From NCBI GenBank assembly GCA_018396415.1, contig JAGTRE010000002.1, forward strand, positions 32,824-96,823: a stretch of 64,000 nucleotides of DNA, given 5' to 3'. Source of the DNA: Candidatus Bathyarchaeota archaeon. Lineage in GTDB: Archaea > Thermoproteota > Bathyarchaeia > RBG-16-48-13 > JAGTRE01. Below the pieces are notes generated by a model. That model was not told where the DNA came from. It did not search any database and saw nothing but the letters and a program-made list of their open reading frames with translations. A program made the position numbers and the translations under genes. Of the stretch, positions 27,431-36,624 are shown piece after piece; within the stretch, counting starts at the first letter, position 1, and every line of letters starts with the position of its first letter.

Positions 27431-27522
27431 TACTAAGTTTTGTTTCAGGTAATGAATTTGAATCCATCGGTAAAAATGCACCTAAAATGGGCTTAAAATT
27501 TCAGTATAAGAAATCCCAGTTT

Positions 27523-28086
27523 TTATCTCCTATTAATTGATTTTAAAACAAAAAATCCCGTTGTCATCTGAAATGAAGAGCTTATTAAAAATATTGGTTC
27601 AAACCCGAATTGACTCACTATTAGAATAGATATTACCGCAGCAATAGCCTCAGCCACATCATAAGCCGACTCGAATGCACCTAAAAATAAGCCTCTATTA
27701 TCATCGCTTAAGTCCGCTGCCAATGCGAGAAGGGCTGGGCGTTGTAGAGCATAGGATAATCCAAAGAAAAAGTCTACAACATAAAGTTGCATCAAATTAA
27801 TTACAAAAACATAGGATAAGGAACATATAGCTCCTATCATAATCCCAGTGAAGAAGATCTTCTTCTTTCCGTAAATGTCGACGAGCTTTCCTGCAGGTGT
27901 CTTAAAAATAGCTGCAACCGAACATAAAATTGCATATGATAAGCCAAAATCTATAATAGATGCTGAAAAACGGTTAACAACGAATATGGGATAAATTGGA
28001 CCTAGCAAACCGACTCCTAAAGAGCTTAGAGTACTTAATGTAAGCATGAAGAGGATTGGTGACCTCCGCATATGCATTTCCTCCAA
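27523..28086 (-). CDS. half-size MFS transporter (six membrane segments)
   Basis: A 187-residue protein matching the N-terminal half of MFS transporters: six hydrophobic segments and the inter-helix 2-3 motif GKLVDIYGKKK. The second half is missing and the frame ends at KSINRR just before an AT-rich stretch next to the RNA candidate. It could be a truncated pseudogene or a dimerising half-transporter. No substrate can be guessed. Confidence 0.7.
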   Translation of the reverse strand: MEEMHMRRSPILFMLTLSTLSSLGVGLLGPIYPIFVVNRFSASIIDFGLSYAILCSVAAIFKTPAGKLVDIYGKKKIFFTGIMIGAICSLSYVFVINLMQLYVVDFFFGLSYALQRPALLALAADLSDDNRGLFLGAFESAYDVAEAIAAVISILIVSQFGFEPIFLISSSFQMTTGFFVLKSINRR

Positions 28087-28306
28087 TCGGAGAGATGATG
28101 CATATGCTGTTTAGGTCATCTGCTTCCATTCTCGAGTCGGCTTGCCTCCAGCAAAGCGGAATTTTTCAGAGTTTCAAATAAACCTTTCTGAGGAAAAAAT
28201 GCGTCTCCTTTACAGGCGTCAGGGCTTTCAGGGGAAAATTGTTTAACAAAAAAGCCATGAGATTAAGGATGAAAAATAAGTTGGGCCCCTTGGATAGCCC
28301 AACCGG

Positions 28307-28576
28307 CTAGTGGCTGGTTAATTTCCTAGTTTTTATTAAGATAGATAGAATTACCCCGATGATGATAATCCAGAGAATCATGTCAGCGACTAAGTTCAAT
28401 ATGTTAACTCGCCAAGGAAAGTATTGTGGCGCTATTATAAGCCGAATAAGCCAAGCAAACGGGTATCCATAATGATATGCGCCTACTAGCAGGGGTGGCG
28501 TGTTGGAGATCAGACCTGTCAATAGGGTTACTATTACTCCGCCAGCGATCGCGAGAAGCAGAATCCTTACGTTCAT
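28307..28576 (-). CDS. small membrane protein, unrecognised
   Basis: An 89-residue protein with a hydrophobic N-terminal segment (5-25, could be a signal anchor) and a C-terminal segment (60-82). Between them is an aromatic loop (YHYGYPFAWL). ATG 28576 is usable. It lies downstream of the RadA-like gene in the same direction, 78 bp away, and might belong to the same transcript. No family is recognised. Confidence 0.6.
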   Translation of the reverse strand: MNVRILLLAIAGGVIVTLLTGLISNTPPLLVGAYHYGYPFAWLIRLIIAPQYFPWRVNILNLVADMILWIIIIGVILSILIKTRKLTSH

Positions 28577-28654
28577 TGAGTTTCACCTAATCTTCTTTAT
28601 ACCTTAAAATTCATTAAGATATGGTTTGCCAATCCACAATTACTGTTAAAAGGG

Positions 28655-29698
28655 TTAGGTGAATCCGTTTTCGTTCAGTTTGAGAAGAATACATGCGCTG
28701 TGATCTGGGCGTCTAGGATGGCGGGCGGCGTAGACGACGCGATTAGCCTCTGAAGCCAACTCGGGATTTAGGCAGCACTCTGGGCTTTTGGGATCTGGAC
28801 TTCGAGATTGAATATGAAGGATGAATTTGGTTCGATAGCCAAGGGTTGTAGTGGCATATGGGATCTTGCGGTGATCCAAAGGTCCTACAGATTCGTGATT
28901 AACGACTAAAGCTGTGACCTGAAGTTTGTGACATAACTCCTCCACTCGTCCCATCCAAAGATTGATGGCAGCTGCTCTTCCGGGAAAATCTTGGGTTGCT
29001 ATAAAACGCTCTTTTATAGGCGCCGTCACCGAATCGTAGATGACTAATCCAATGTCATAGCTTCTTACGAAGACGCCAATGGGGGAAGACTCAATACGGT
29101 AGATTGATTCTGGCTTTACCCGCACCTCAACTCGACCAGCCTCACTTGCCAGCACTTCCGCTTTGACCCCGTGAACGGCTAAAACTTCTTCCAGCAATCC
29201 GCATTCTAAAACGAAAATTCCAGTACTGTCTTTACGCATATCTTCTTGAGGACTCACGAGTTTATATTCCGGTAGAAACGCTCGAGTTGCTGAGTTTAAT
29301 TGCTCATCAGTGCACTTGATTCCGATTTCACTAAGCGCGGCTTCCAATGCAATTTTAACTTCTTTCTCTTGGATCCTATGTTTACCCTTTAGAGCATAAG
29401 TTTCTATCCTAGTTTGGAAAAGCTGCGGCTCGACGCCAAATCGCTTGTTAAAAGGAAGATACCAGAATCTCTTCACCGCCTTATCGAATCCGATTTCCGT
29501 GTCCCAGTAGAGGACACTTTTGTGCTCTTGCATAATGTAGCGGTAAGCAAGTTGCATTGAGAGAAGAGTCTTACCTGAGCCCTTACCGCCGTAAATTTGG
29601 GTTAGTGTTCCCAGCCCGATTCCGCCCATCAGCAGTTCATTTAACGCTGGTAATCCTGTGTCTAAGGTAGATAATTGATACGGCTGAAGTTCAGTCAT
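28655..29698 (-). CDS. RecA/RadA-like ATPase
   Basis: A 347-residue RecA-fold ATPase with Walker A YGGKGSGKT (about 36-44), Walker B VIYDSVT and the late TALVVNHE segment. A long insertion (about 95-195) between the Walker motifs makes it unlike typical RadA or RadB, and it lacks RadA's N-terminal helix-hairpin-helix domain. Its ATG directly overlaps the stop region of the HerA-like gene, so the two are translationally coupled. Family knowledge: RadB/XRCC2-like paralogues help recombination. A partnership with the HerA-like protein is inferred. Confidence 0.82.
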   Translation of the reverse strand: MTELQPYQLSTLDTGLPALNELLMGGIGLGTLTQIYGGKGSGKTLLSMQLAYRYIMQEHKSVLYWDTEIGFDKAVKRFWYLPFNKRFGVEPQLFQTRIETYALKGKHRIQEKEVKIALEAALSEIGIKCTDEQLNSATRAFLPEYKLVSPQEDMRKDSTGIFVLECGLLEEVLAVHGVKAEVLASEAGRVEVRVKPESIYRIESSPIGVFVRSYDIGLVIYDSVTAPIKERFIATQDFPGRAAAINLWMGRVEELCHKLQVTALVVNHESVGPLDHRKIPYATTTLGYRTKFILHIQSRSPDPKSPECCLNPELASEANRVVYAARHPRRPDHSACILLKLNENGFT

Positions 29699-31204
29699 TT
29701 ATTTTTGCTCCTCTTTTCCCTCTTCTTGGGCGATATATTCTGGCCCAGGTAGATTTTCTAAAGCAGGGTGCCTCTCTTCCCACCGTTTAATAGCTTTTAA
29801 CCCTCGCATCGTTAACTTAAGAACAGACATTCCACTGTGGCGTTTCTCTTCTTTAATGTACTCTAATCTTTCTAGAACGTTAGTTAGTAGTCTAGCCTTC
29901 ACCTGCGGTAAATTGGTGAGGGTTAAAATTAGGGAAAGTTTAGTGACGTTTTCATAATCGCGAAGATTTTTGAGGAGCGTGTAGGCAGAGGAGGCGTCAT
30001 CCCCAAAGTCAAGCTCCAAATCGTCTTTGCTAATCTTAGCCTCCATCTCTTCTTGAATTTCTCGAATTGGGTAGCCTAATCTTAGGAGACATGCCTCCAC
30101 TTCTTCGTCACTAGGTTGAGCTTTGAAAATCCATTGAGGACGATCGATGACCACTGACATGATTTCACCATTCCACCTACAGAATAAGGCTTCAGGCGGT
30201 TGCATACGTCCGGCGAATAAACGTTGAACGTCGGTCAACGCGGGGGCACTAGGATCCTTCCCAAAAGTTTCATGGAAGATCTTAGTTTTCGGCCACTTAA
30301 CAATAAAGGGGTCCACCTGTAGCGGAAAAATCGTGGATAAATGAAAGTTTATTCCCTGTCTACAAAGCTCTTCAAGTCGATATTGAAGATGCGATTCTCT
30401 AAACTGCAAAGGAAGAATGTTTCGATCTGGAAAGAGGTGTTCTACAGAGTCAATTAAAATTACAGTGCGCTCTACATGTTTTTTGGTTGCAACTAAATTA
30501 GCAAGCGTTTTAACCAGAAATAAAGCTTGGATGAAACTACGAAACTCATAGCTTATAAAACTACTAAGCTCTATAACCGTCAACCCTTGGAGAAACTTAT
30601 TAATTGGTAAAGAAGGTGGCACGGATACGGCTTCTAACGTTTTTCCGTAAAGGAGATGACCGAGCATTTCTCGGAGGTTTACAAGCTCATATTGGTGGGC
30701 TTTATGGTGTGGTGATTCAATCAACTCATTTATGTGACCTACTATTTCCGCAGCAGTTATGCGGCGATTCTCAGCTTGCTCATATACGGGCAAAGTAACT
30801 TCTAAAAAGAGGGGTAACAAAGAGTACGGAACTTTATAGGCTTGGTGAAACGCTGTAAAAAGCAACTCCAAGTAATCTGAGGTCCCCATTCCCTCAGTTT
30901 CAAAAGGGTCAAGGGTGAAATCAAATCCAAACCTAAGCACCCGCCCACTCGGAGACGAGTAAATGAGAGTACGATAGAGTCCATGATAATCAAGGACGAC
31001 GTAGTTGAATTCACCGTGCACGGCTGAGGCGGCGATGAGGCAACTTGATAATACAGCCTCCTTTCCAAATACTCCAATGTTACTAACAAAGTCAGAAGCA
31101 TCGAGCACCGCATCGCCTATGAACGTATTGCTACCCAAGTCAAGGATTTTACCGATCTTTATTCGTCGATCCACCGACGCTTCACATAGTGAGGGAGCTT
31201 TCAA
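29699..31204 (-). CDS. HerA/FtsK-like protein with degenerate P-loop
   Basis: A 501-residue protein that follows the HerA/VirB4-type ATPase layout: an N-terminal small domain, VVLDYHG where HerA has its DxHxEY segment, and a Walker-B-like TVILIDSVEHLF near residue 250. The expected P-loop is GVFGKEAVLSS, without GK[ST], so ATP binding there is probably lost. The last ~110 residues look like a winged helix (LTNLPQVKARLLTNVLERLEYI). It is coupled to the RadA-like gene. An active paralogue with membrane segments is at 48.6-51.2 kb. It may act as a structural or regulatory subunit. Confidence 0.7.
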   Translation of the reverse strand: MKAPSLCEASVDRRIKIGKILDLGSNTFIGDAVLDASDFVSNIGVFGKEAVLSSCLIAASAVHGEFNYVVLDYHGLYRTLIYSSPSGRVLRFGFDFTLDPFETEGMGTSDYLELLFTAFHQAYKVPYSLLPLFLEVTLPVYEQAENRRITAAEIVGHINELIESPHHKAHQYELVNLREMLGHLLYGKTLEAVSVPPSLPINKFLQGLTVIELSSFISYEFRSFIQALFLVKTLANLVATKKHVERTVILIDSVEHLFPDRNILPLQFRESHLQYRLEELCRQGINFHLSTIFPLQVDPFIVKWPKTKIFHETFGKDPSAPALTDVQRLFAGRMQPPEALFCRWNGEIMSVVIDRPQWIFKAQPSDEEVEACLLRLGYPIREIQEEMEAKISKDDLELDFGDDASSAYTLLKNLRDYENVTKLSLILTLTNLPQVKARLLTNVLERLEYIKEEKRHSGMSVLKLTMRGLKAIKRWEERHPALENLPGPEYIAQEEGKEEQK

Positions 31205-31685
31205 ATTTAATTACCTCCCAAGGAATCTGATGAATGCTTCTTTTGCCTTGGCGGTTAGTTTAAAAAGGAAATGAAGAAGAAGTGAAGTGGCATTATTCCC
31301 GAAGCCAACAAGGTTGTGAGGTATTGTATTAAGTTCCGTTACGTCAACCCCCTTATACTAGGACGCGCCTTCCGAAATTTTCGCCTTTCATGTTTAGAGG
31401 ATGCATATTAATGACTTCCGAAGTTAACTTCTGTTTTTTCCAGAAGATACTTCTGGAAAATCATGGAAGACGATAAAAATCGATTTATTCACAACGCCGA
31501 GTAACTCTGAAGAAATATAGCGAAATGTAACATCGCTTATCCTTTGAAGGGCTCATCATCAGTTGCAATCTTCACTGAGGAAATCCTAGTTATCGATAGT
31601 TCGAGACATTTTATCCAGAGTTATAGGCCATAAAATCGTTTAAAAAATTGATGGAGGCTAAATTGGACAGCGAGGAAACTTGCAA
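31205..31685. other. 480-bp intergenic region with palindromic repeat
   Basis: It separates the divergent HerA-like and permease genes. It contains repeat copy C (31406-31464) and otherwise AT-rich promoter-like sequence; no gene is seen. Confidence 0.6.
31406..31464. repeat. palindromic repeat family, copy C
   Basis: A 59-bp element made of two imperfectly complementary arms. The first 28 nt (31406-31433) are identical to 51522-51549, and the last 25 nt (31440-31464) are the exact reverse complement of 57852-57876. It lies about 200 bp upstream of the HerA-like start. Confidence 0.85.
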
Positions 31686-32999
31686 ATGAGACCAGGGAAT
31701 AACCCAGAGAAGATCGATGGAGTTCAATTGCGCCGTGCTTTAGGGCTCCGCGAAACAGTGGCGTTGGGAGTTGGGGGCACGATAGGCGGAGGGATTTTCG
31801 TTCTCATAGGCGCAGCCGCAGGATACGCCGGTCCGGCTGTACTCTTGTCTTTCGTTCTTGCCTTTCTCGCTGCCCTGTTCATTGCATTACCATACGCTGA
31901 GTTAGCATGCCGCTATCCAATTGCTGGCGGCGGCTACGCTTTCACACGCGCAGTCTTAGGACGTAATTGGGGGTTCCTAATGGGTTGGGGCTACTGGGGC
32001 GCATACATCTTCGCAAGTGGATACGTAACTCTTGGCTTCGGAGGGTACCTAAATATAATTACAGGAATCCCAGTCGTCTACGGTGCGTTAGCACTTATAA
32101 CCGTTAGCACAGCGATCAATCTTGTGGGTGTTCGTATTTCTGGCAGAGTACAGACTAGCATCGTATTACTGGCAATAGGAGCCTTACTTGGCTTCGCGGT
32201 GACAGGTCTACCCCATGTGCAATTGGGCAATCTCTCACCCTTCTTTCCCCAAGGAGCCAACGGCGTAATAGCCGCAACATTACTCGCTTTCCTTGCATTC
32301 GGGGGTTTCGACATGGTGGCGGCTGCTGGTGAGGAAGTTACTAAACCTGAGCGTAATCTCCCTGTAGCGATTCTTCTTACATTAGGTTCTGTACTAGGTC
32401 TATATCTACTTGTAACATTCGTGGCAGTTGGTGTCCTATCATGGAATCAACTCGGCGTGTCGCATGCACCGCTTTCTAGCGCGGCGTCCCGTTTTCTCGG
32501 TTCGGTAAATGGCCCTAAGTTAATCGCGTTAGCTGCGGTTTTCACAACAGCGGCAACCAGTAATGCAGTGCTTGTTGTTTCCTCAAGGATAGCCTTTGCT
32601 ATGGCCCGTGATGGCTTACTCCCAAAAGTTCTCTCGCATGTTCATAAGTCGACTAGTGTACCGTGGATAGCGGTTCTCTTAAATGGGGCTTTACTTGCAA
32701 TTGTCGCACTTATGGGATCAATAGCATTTGCCGCCGCTGCAGGCGGCTTTCTCTACGTACTAAACTTCCTTTTTCCATTAGTTGCCTTTGTGGCACTGCG
32801 ACATCGTAATGGTGGAAGGAAGCCATCCTTCTGCACGCCCTTACCGCACCTCGTGCTTCCACTAGCTTTCGCCTCCACTTTAGTTCTCCTAATCGCAACT
32901 GGAAAGACCGGTATACTAGCTGGTCTAACTTGGCTGAGCATCGGTTTAGTTGTTTACTTGACTGCACGGGGGCTTAAGAAGAGCTTCAAGAATCATTAA
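31686..32999 (+). CDS. APC-family amino-acid permease
   Basis: An integral membrane protein of 437 residues with about twelve hydrophobic segments. The family signature near helix 1, VGGTIGGGIFVLIGAAAG, lies at about 24-41, and GGGYAFTRAVLG follows at about 80. APC permeases exchange or import amino acids or polyamines. TTG 31680 is also possible; GAGG lies upstream of both. The gene has higher GC and C-ending codons than its neighbours, and stands alone, so acquisition by transfer is plausible. Confidence 0.9.
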   Translation: MRPGNNPEKIDGVQLRRALGLRETVALGVGGTIGGGIFVLIGAAAGYAGPAVLLSFVLAFLAALFIALPYAELACRYPIAGGGYAFTRAVLGRNWGFLMGWGYWGAYIFASGYVTLGFGGYLNIITGIPVVYGALALITVSTAINLVGVRISGRVQTSIVLLAIGALLGFAVTGLPHVQLGNLSPFFPQGANGVIAATLLAFLAFGGFDMVAAAGEEVTKPERNLPVAILLTLGSVLGLYLLVTFVAVGVLSWNQLGVSHAPLSSAASRFLGSVNGPKLIALAAVFTTAATSNAVLVVSSRIAFAMARDGLLPKVLSHVHKSTSVPWIAVLLNGALLAIVALMGSIAFAAAAGGFLYVLNFLFPLVAFVALRHRNGGRKPSFCTPLPHLVLPLAFASTLVLLIATGKTGILAGLTWLSIGLVVYLTARGLKKSFKNH

Positions 33000-33158
33000 A
33001 ATAGCCATGAACCATAGGAAGGGTTCTAGATAGTCGATTTTGCATCTTGGATACCTCAAATAGCGCCCCCAAGAAATAACTAACTTTCACCTGCAAAAAA
33101 GTGAAATGACCGTTTTAGGAGAAACTAATCAGTAATAGGATAGTCATGGTGAAAGACC

Positions 33159-33467
33159 ATGGGGGAGGAAACGAAGGAAAGTATGGAAAAATTGCCCATT
33201 TTCGATATAACCTCACTCGACACCTATACACTGTTGGGCTTATTCATCAGCATATTGAGTGCTCAGGCATGGCAGCATATGGGGTTAAGAGTTAAACCCG
33301 GAACCGACCAAATAGTGAAGGATTTTGACAGGGCGAGAACAGCGATTGATTGCATATCCTTCCTCATCGATAAGCTCGAACCCCACGTCTCTGAACATGA
33401 AAAAAGTAAACTCAGAAGCCTACTAACAGACCTCCAAATAAACTTTGCAAGGCTAAGTAAAGAGTGA
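33159..33467 (+). CDS. DUF1844-family protein
   Basis: A 102-residue protein matching DUF1844: FDITSLDTYTLLGLFISILSAQAWQHMGL, then DQIVKDFDRARTAIDCISFLIDKL. The domain is mostly helical, widespread and uncharacterised. ATG 33159 is used; an internal ATG at 33183 behind GAAGGAAAG is an alternative that removes the charged first 8 residues. Confidence 0.85.
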   Translation: MGEETKESMEKLPIFDITSLDTYTLLGLFISILSAQAWQHMGLRVKPGTDQIVKDFDRARTAIDCISFLIDKLEPHVSEHEKSKLRSLLTDLQINFARLSKE

Positions 33468-33815
33468 TTATCCATATTTACCGGAGGACCTTAACGTAAC
33501 GAATGAAACGCGGTACCAACAGTATGGATTTGCCGAGCAAAAACAGCCCAAGAGTCTAGAGAAACATCCATCGATTATGAAGAACGTAAGCAAAGTGAAT
33601 TACCCATATCTCTATCGGAAAAAGCTTCCTACTTCAACGATAAGGCGTGCTGGCATCTCTACCAGTAGAGTCCCGTCTCCACAGGCGATCCAGATGCGAT
33701 AGAAGTCTACTAGGGCAAATGCCTGAAGGAAACCAAAAACAAGAGGAAAAATTTGAGAAAGAAATAGAAGAAAGTTAACCATTAAGGTTTGTTAACCTCA
33801 GAATTACCGCTGAAT
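33468..33815. other. gene-poor region with short broken frames
   Basis: No intact gene is supported. Short charged frames interrupted by stops (for example around 33,540-33,780 on the plus strand) look like a decayed helical protein, but nothing recognisable remains. Confidence 0.35.
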
Positions 33816-34148
33816 TTATTTGTATTCTTCAAATATCTCTGCGAAAGCCCTGCAGAAGTACCGACAAGCTCTATCTATACCTTCCTTTCCCTTTTCAGTT
33901 AAGCTGTAAACGATTGTTCTTCCCTTCTTTTCCCTTCTTATCAAGCCTCTTTTGCTCAGATCCCTTAAGGCTGGATAAATTGTTCCTGGAGTCGGTTTAA
34001 TGCCTCTCCTCTTAGCTATTTCCCCGGCTATTTTCTGTCCATGCATTGGTTTCTTTGTCAGCAACCAAAGTATCATAAAGGAAAGCATGCCGCGCATATC
34101 GCAACATTCTGGTGGACACTGTTCTCTCATTTCGGCCATTGAATTCAT
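33816..34148 (-). CDS. PadR-family regulator of the arsM locus
   Basis: A 110-residue winged-helix PadR protein: MHGQKIAGEIAKRRGIKPTPGTIYPALRDLSKRGL and the wing RTIVYSLTEKGKE. Near the N-terminus CPPECC provides three cysteines that could bind As(III) or another metal. It is divergent from arsM, and two 16-bp palindromes occupy the shared promoter, so it probably represses both genes until metalloid binds. The sensing role is inferred from the cysteines and context. Confidence 0.85.
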   Translation of the reverse strand: MNSMAEMREQCPPECCDMRGMLSFMILWLLTKKPMHGQKIAGEIAKRRGIKPTPGTIYPALRDLSKRGLIRREKKGRTIVYSLTEKGKEGIDRACRYFCRAFAEIFEEYK

Positions 34149-34155
34149 AATTTGT

Positions 34156-34171
34156 TATTGGGCAACCAATA
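34156..34171. promoter_or_regulatory. palindromic operator 1 (padR side)
   Basis: TATTGGGCAACCAATA is a palindrome (TATTGG/CCAATA, 4-nt centre), starting 8 bp upstream of the PadR ATG. It overlaps the ribosome-site/promoter region and fits autorepression. Confidence 0.7.
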
Positions 34172-34193
34172 GATTTAAGTTAGTGGTATGACG

Positions 34194-34209
34194 TATTGTA
34201 TGCCCAATA
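34194..34209. promoter_or_regulatory. palindromic operator 2 (arsM side)
   Basis: TATTGTATGCCCAATA shares both ends with operator 1 and lies immediately upstream of the TATA-like GATATAAAC (34212-34220). Centre-to-centre spacing to operator 1 is 38 bp. Confidence 0.7.
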
Positions 34210-34246
34210 GGTGATATAAACGGGTAAATTAAGAAAAGTCAACAAG

Positions 34247-35035
34247 ATGACCGAAGAAGCGGTAAAGGAAATAGTAAAGAAGACCTATGCAAGAGTTGCA
34301 ACTTCTTCATGTGATTGCTGTGGTACCATATGTTGCAATGTTCCCTTTAAAGGCGGAGGCAATACTCTGGCGAGGATGTTGGGATACGATGTAAAAAACA
34401 TGCCAGAGCCGGTTATAAAATCATTTGCTGGGTGCGGTAACCCTGTTGCCTTGTCAGACATAAAACAGGGAGAAACTGTTCTGGATCTTGGGTCTGGTGC
34501 TGGCTTGGATGCCTTTATAGTTGCTCAGAAAGTAGGGGATAGCGGAAAGGTAATCGGACTTGACATTACGCCAGAAATGATAAAAAAGGCAAATGAAAAT
34601 GCATGCAAGCTTGGATTAAAAAATGTAGAATTTATGTTGGGCGATATAGAGGCTATACCGATTAAGGATGAATCAATAGATGTGATAATTAGTAATTGCG
34701 TAATAAACCTGATCCCAGACAAATATAAAGCATTTAAGGAAGCGTACAAGGTGCTCAAGCCAAATGGAAGGATGTTTATATCTGATATGGTTATCAACGG
34801 CAAATTACCCGATGAAGTTAGAGAATCAATTGAAGCATATACAGCATGTATAGGCGGCGCGTTGGAAGAGCAGGAGTATATTCAAAAAATGAAAGATGCT
34901 GGCTTCGTAGATGTAGAGATTATCGATAAAGTAAAAATTATGGCAGGTTGTGCTGCTAGCGCTAGAATTAAAGCCTATAAGCATGAAAAGAGTACTTCAG
35001 CTTTGCCCTTAAAAAGTAAAAATCCTGTTGACTAG
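34247..35035 (+). CDS. arsM: arsenite S-adenosylmethyltransferase
   Basis: A 262-residue SAM methyltransferase of the ArsM type, which methylates As(III). The N-terminus carries CDCCGTICC (cysteines 23-31). Motif I is LDLGSGAGLDAF, followed by MLGDIEAIP and the ArsM-typical ISNCVINLIPDK, whose Cys is an arsenic ligand. A C-terminal GCAASARIKAYK resembles the family end. Regulation is by the divergent PadR gene through the shared operator region. Confidence 0.9.
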   Translation: MTEEAVKEIVKKTYARVATSSCDCCGTICCNVPFKGGGNTLARMLGYDVKNMPEPVIKSFAGCGNPVALSDIKQGETVLDLGSGAGLDAFIVAQKVGDSGKVIGLDITPEMIKKANENACKLGLKNVEFMLGDIEAIPIKDESIDVIISNCVINLIPDKYKAFKEAYKVLKPNGRMFISDMVINGKLPDEVRESIEAYTACIGGALEEQEYIQKMKDAGFVDVEIIDKVKIMAGCAASARIKAYKHEKSTSALPLKSKNPVD

Positions 35036-35119
35036 CTAAAATATAACCATGCAAATCTTCCATAATCTAAGTAACTAATTAAAGACTTTATGCCAACTGG
35101 AAACTTGCACATTCAGCGG

Positions 35120-36520
35120 CTAAGTAGTCCCTCTGAGCATGGATGGAGGGATAGCTAAAGTATTCAATAACGCTAGCCATAAGTACGTGTTCTTTAACGC
35201 TCTTAAGAAAAGCACCCTATCAACTTCTGGAATAATAACGGTAGATGATATTATTTTTGTTACCAGCGTATAGGGTATGGTAAAGGTCATTACCAATACA
35301 GCGAGGTTAAGGCTTATCGTGAAACCCACATTAAAAAGTACAGCTCTAAACGCGGAGGCAATCCCTGCCCGATGAGCTGGAACAGAACTCATGATCGAGC
35401 TAATATTAGGGGAAACAAACATACCTAAGCCGGTACCAAGGAGCATCATGTAAATGACGAGATGCGAATATGGTGTAAACTCATCCGCCGTTGAGAAGAG
35501 GTATAGCGAGATACTTGTCAAAGCAAGCCCTGAGGTCGTAAATGGGAGATGCCCAAATCTGTCAGAAAGCTTCCCGCTCACTGGGCCAGTTGCAAGAAAT
35601 GCGATTTCAAACGGTATGATCCTTACACCCGCCTCTAATGGAGCTAATCCAAGAACCAGCTGGAAGTAAAAACTGAGCAAGAGCAGAACTGCGCCCCACG
35701 CTATTGTGTTTAGCAGTTGGGCAATGATACCGCCACTAAACTCTCTTATCCTAAGGAGGCTGAGATCGAGCAGAGGATACTTGGACCGTCTTTCATAGAC
35801 TACAAAGATTCCTAAACTTATTACGCTAACGACGAGAAGTTCATAAGCTGTTATCTGCTCTGCTACACCATAAGCAGCAAAAGTGAGTGCTAAAAGAAGA
35901 CTTGTTATTGAGATCGTGAAAGCTGCAAATCCCGCCCAATCTATGGGGGCTCCCCTTTCCAAGCTCGCGATCTCCCTAAGCCTGCAATGCGCCCAGAAGG
36001 TTCCGAAGATCCCTATCGGCACGTTAATATAGAAAAGCGCCCTCCAATCGAGGAGGGAGAGAATTACCCCACTTATTGTTAGCCCAGTCATAGCGCCGAA
36101 CCTGAAGGCAAGCTGGTTTATACCGAGCGCGAACCCACGTTCACCTTTGGAAGTTGCATCCACTATCATGGCTACGCTATTGGTGAAAAGTATAGCAGCG
36201 CCCAGTCCTTGTATACCTCTAAATAAGATGGCTTGAAGTGGTGTGTGCGCTAAACTCGTCAGCGCGGATCCAATCGTGAAAATCGTGAAGCCACTTGTGT
36301 AGACCTTCACCCTCCCCACTATATCCGTAATTCTACCTATAAGAAGCAGAGCAACCGTACTTCCGAGAACATATGCCTGGGTAAACCAGACTGCTTGTTC
36401 GACATCCGCTCCGAGGGCTGAAGCTACTTGAGGGAAGCCAATTAGAAGTATTCTCGAGTCTATACCCGCCATCAGAACCCCGACAGTAGTTACTGTTAAC
36501 ACAGTCCACTTATACCGCAT
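35120..36520 (-). CDS. MFS multidrug exporter (DHA2-like)
   Basis: A 466-residue major-facilitator protein with about 14 hydrophobic segments. Its start matches EmrB/QacA-type drug:H+ antiporters: TTVGVLMAGIDSRILLIGFP, VLGSTVALLLIGRITDIVGRVKV and WRALFYINVPIGIFG. ATG 36520 has GGGAG upstream; TTG 36535 is less likely. It is convergent with arsM; whether it exports methylated arsenicals is speculation. Confidence 0.88.
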   Translation of the reverse strand: MRYKWTVLTVTTVGVLMAGIDSRILLIGFPQVASALGADVEQAVWFTQAYVLGSTVALLLIGRITDIVGRVKVYTSGFTIFTIGSALTSLAHTPLQAILFRGIQGLGAAILFTNSVAMIVDATSKGERGFALGINQLAFRFGAMTGLTISGVILSLLDWRALFYINVPIGIFGTFWAHCRLREIASLERGAPIDWAGFAAFTISITSLLLALTFAAYGVAEQITAYELLVVSVISLGIFVVYERRSKYPLLDLSLLRIREFSGGIIAQLLNTIAWGAVLLLLSFYFQLVLGLAPLEAGVRIIPFEIAFLATGPVSGKLSDRFGHLPFTTSGLALTSISLYLFSTADEFTPYSHLVIYMMLLGTGLGMFVSPNISSIMSSVPAHRAGIASAFRAVLFNVGFTISLNLAVLVMTFTIPYTLVTKIISSTVIIPEVDRVLFLRALKNTYLWLALLNTLAIPPSMLRGTT

Positions 36521-36624
36521 ACACACATCTCCCAAATTGAAATCCTGCTTCTGTTAATGTGCCCTCTTCGAATCTACTTCATACATTCACTGATAAGGCA
36601 GTGACATAGAGCCACAGCCTAATC

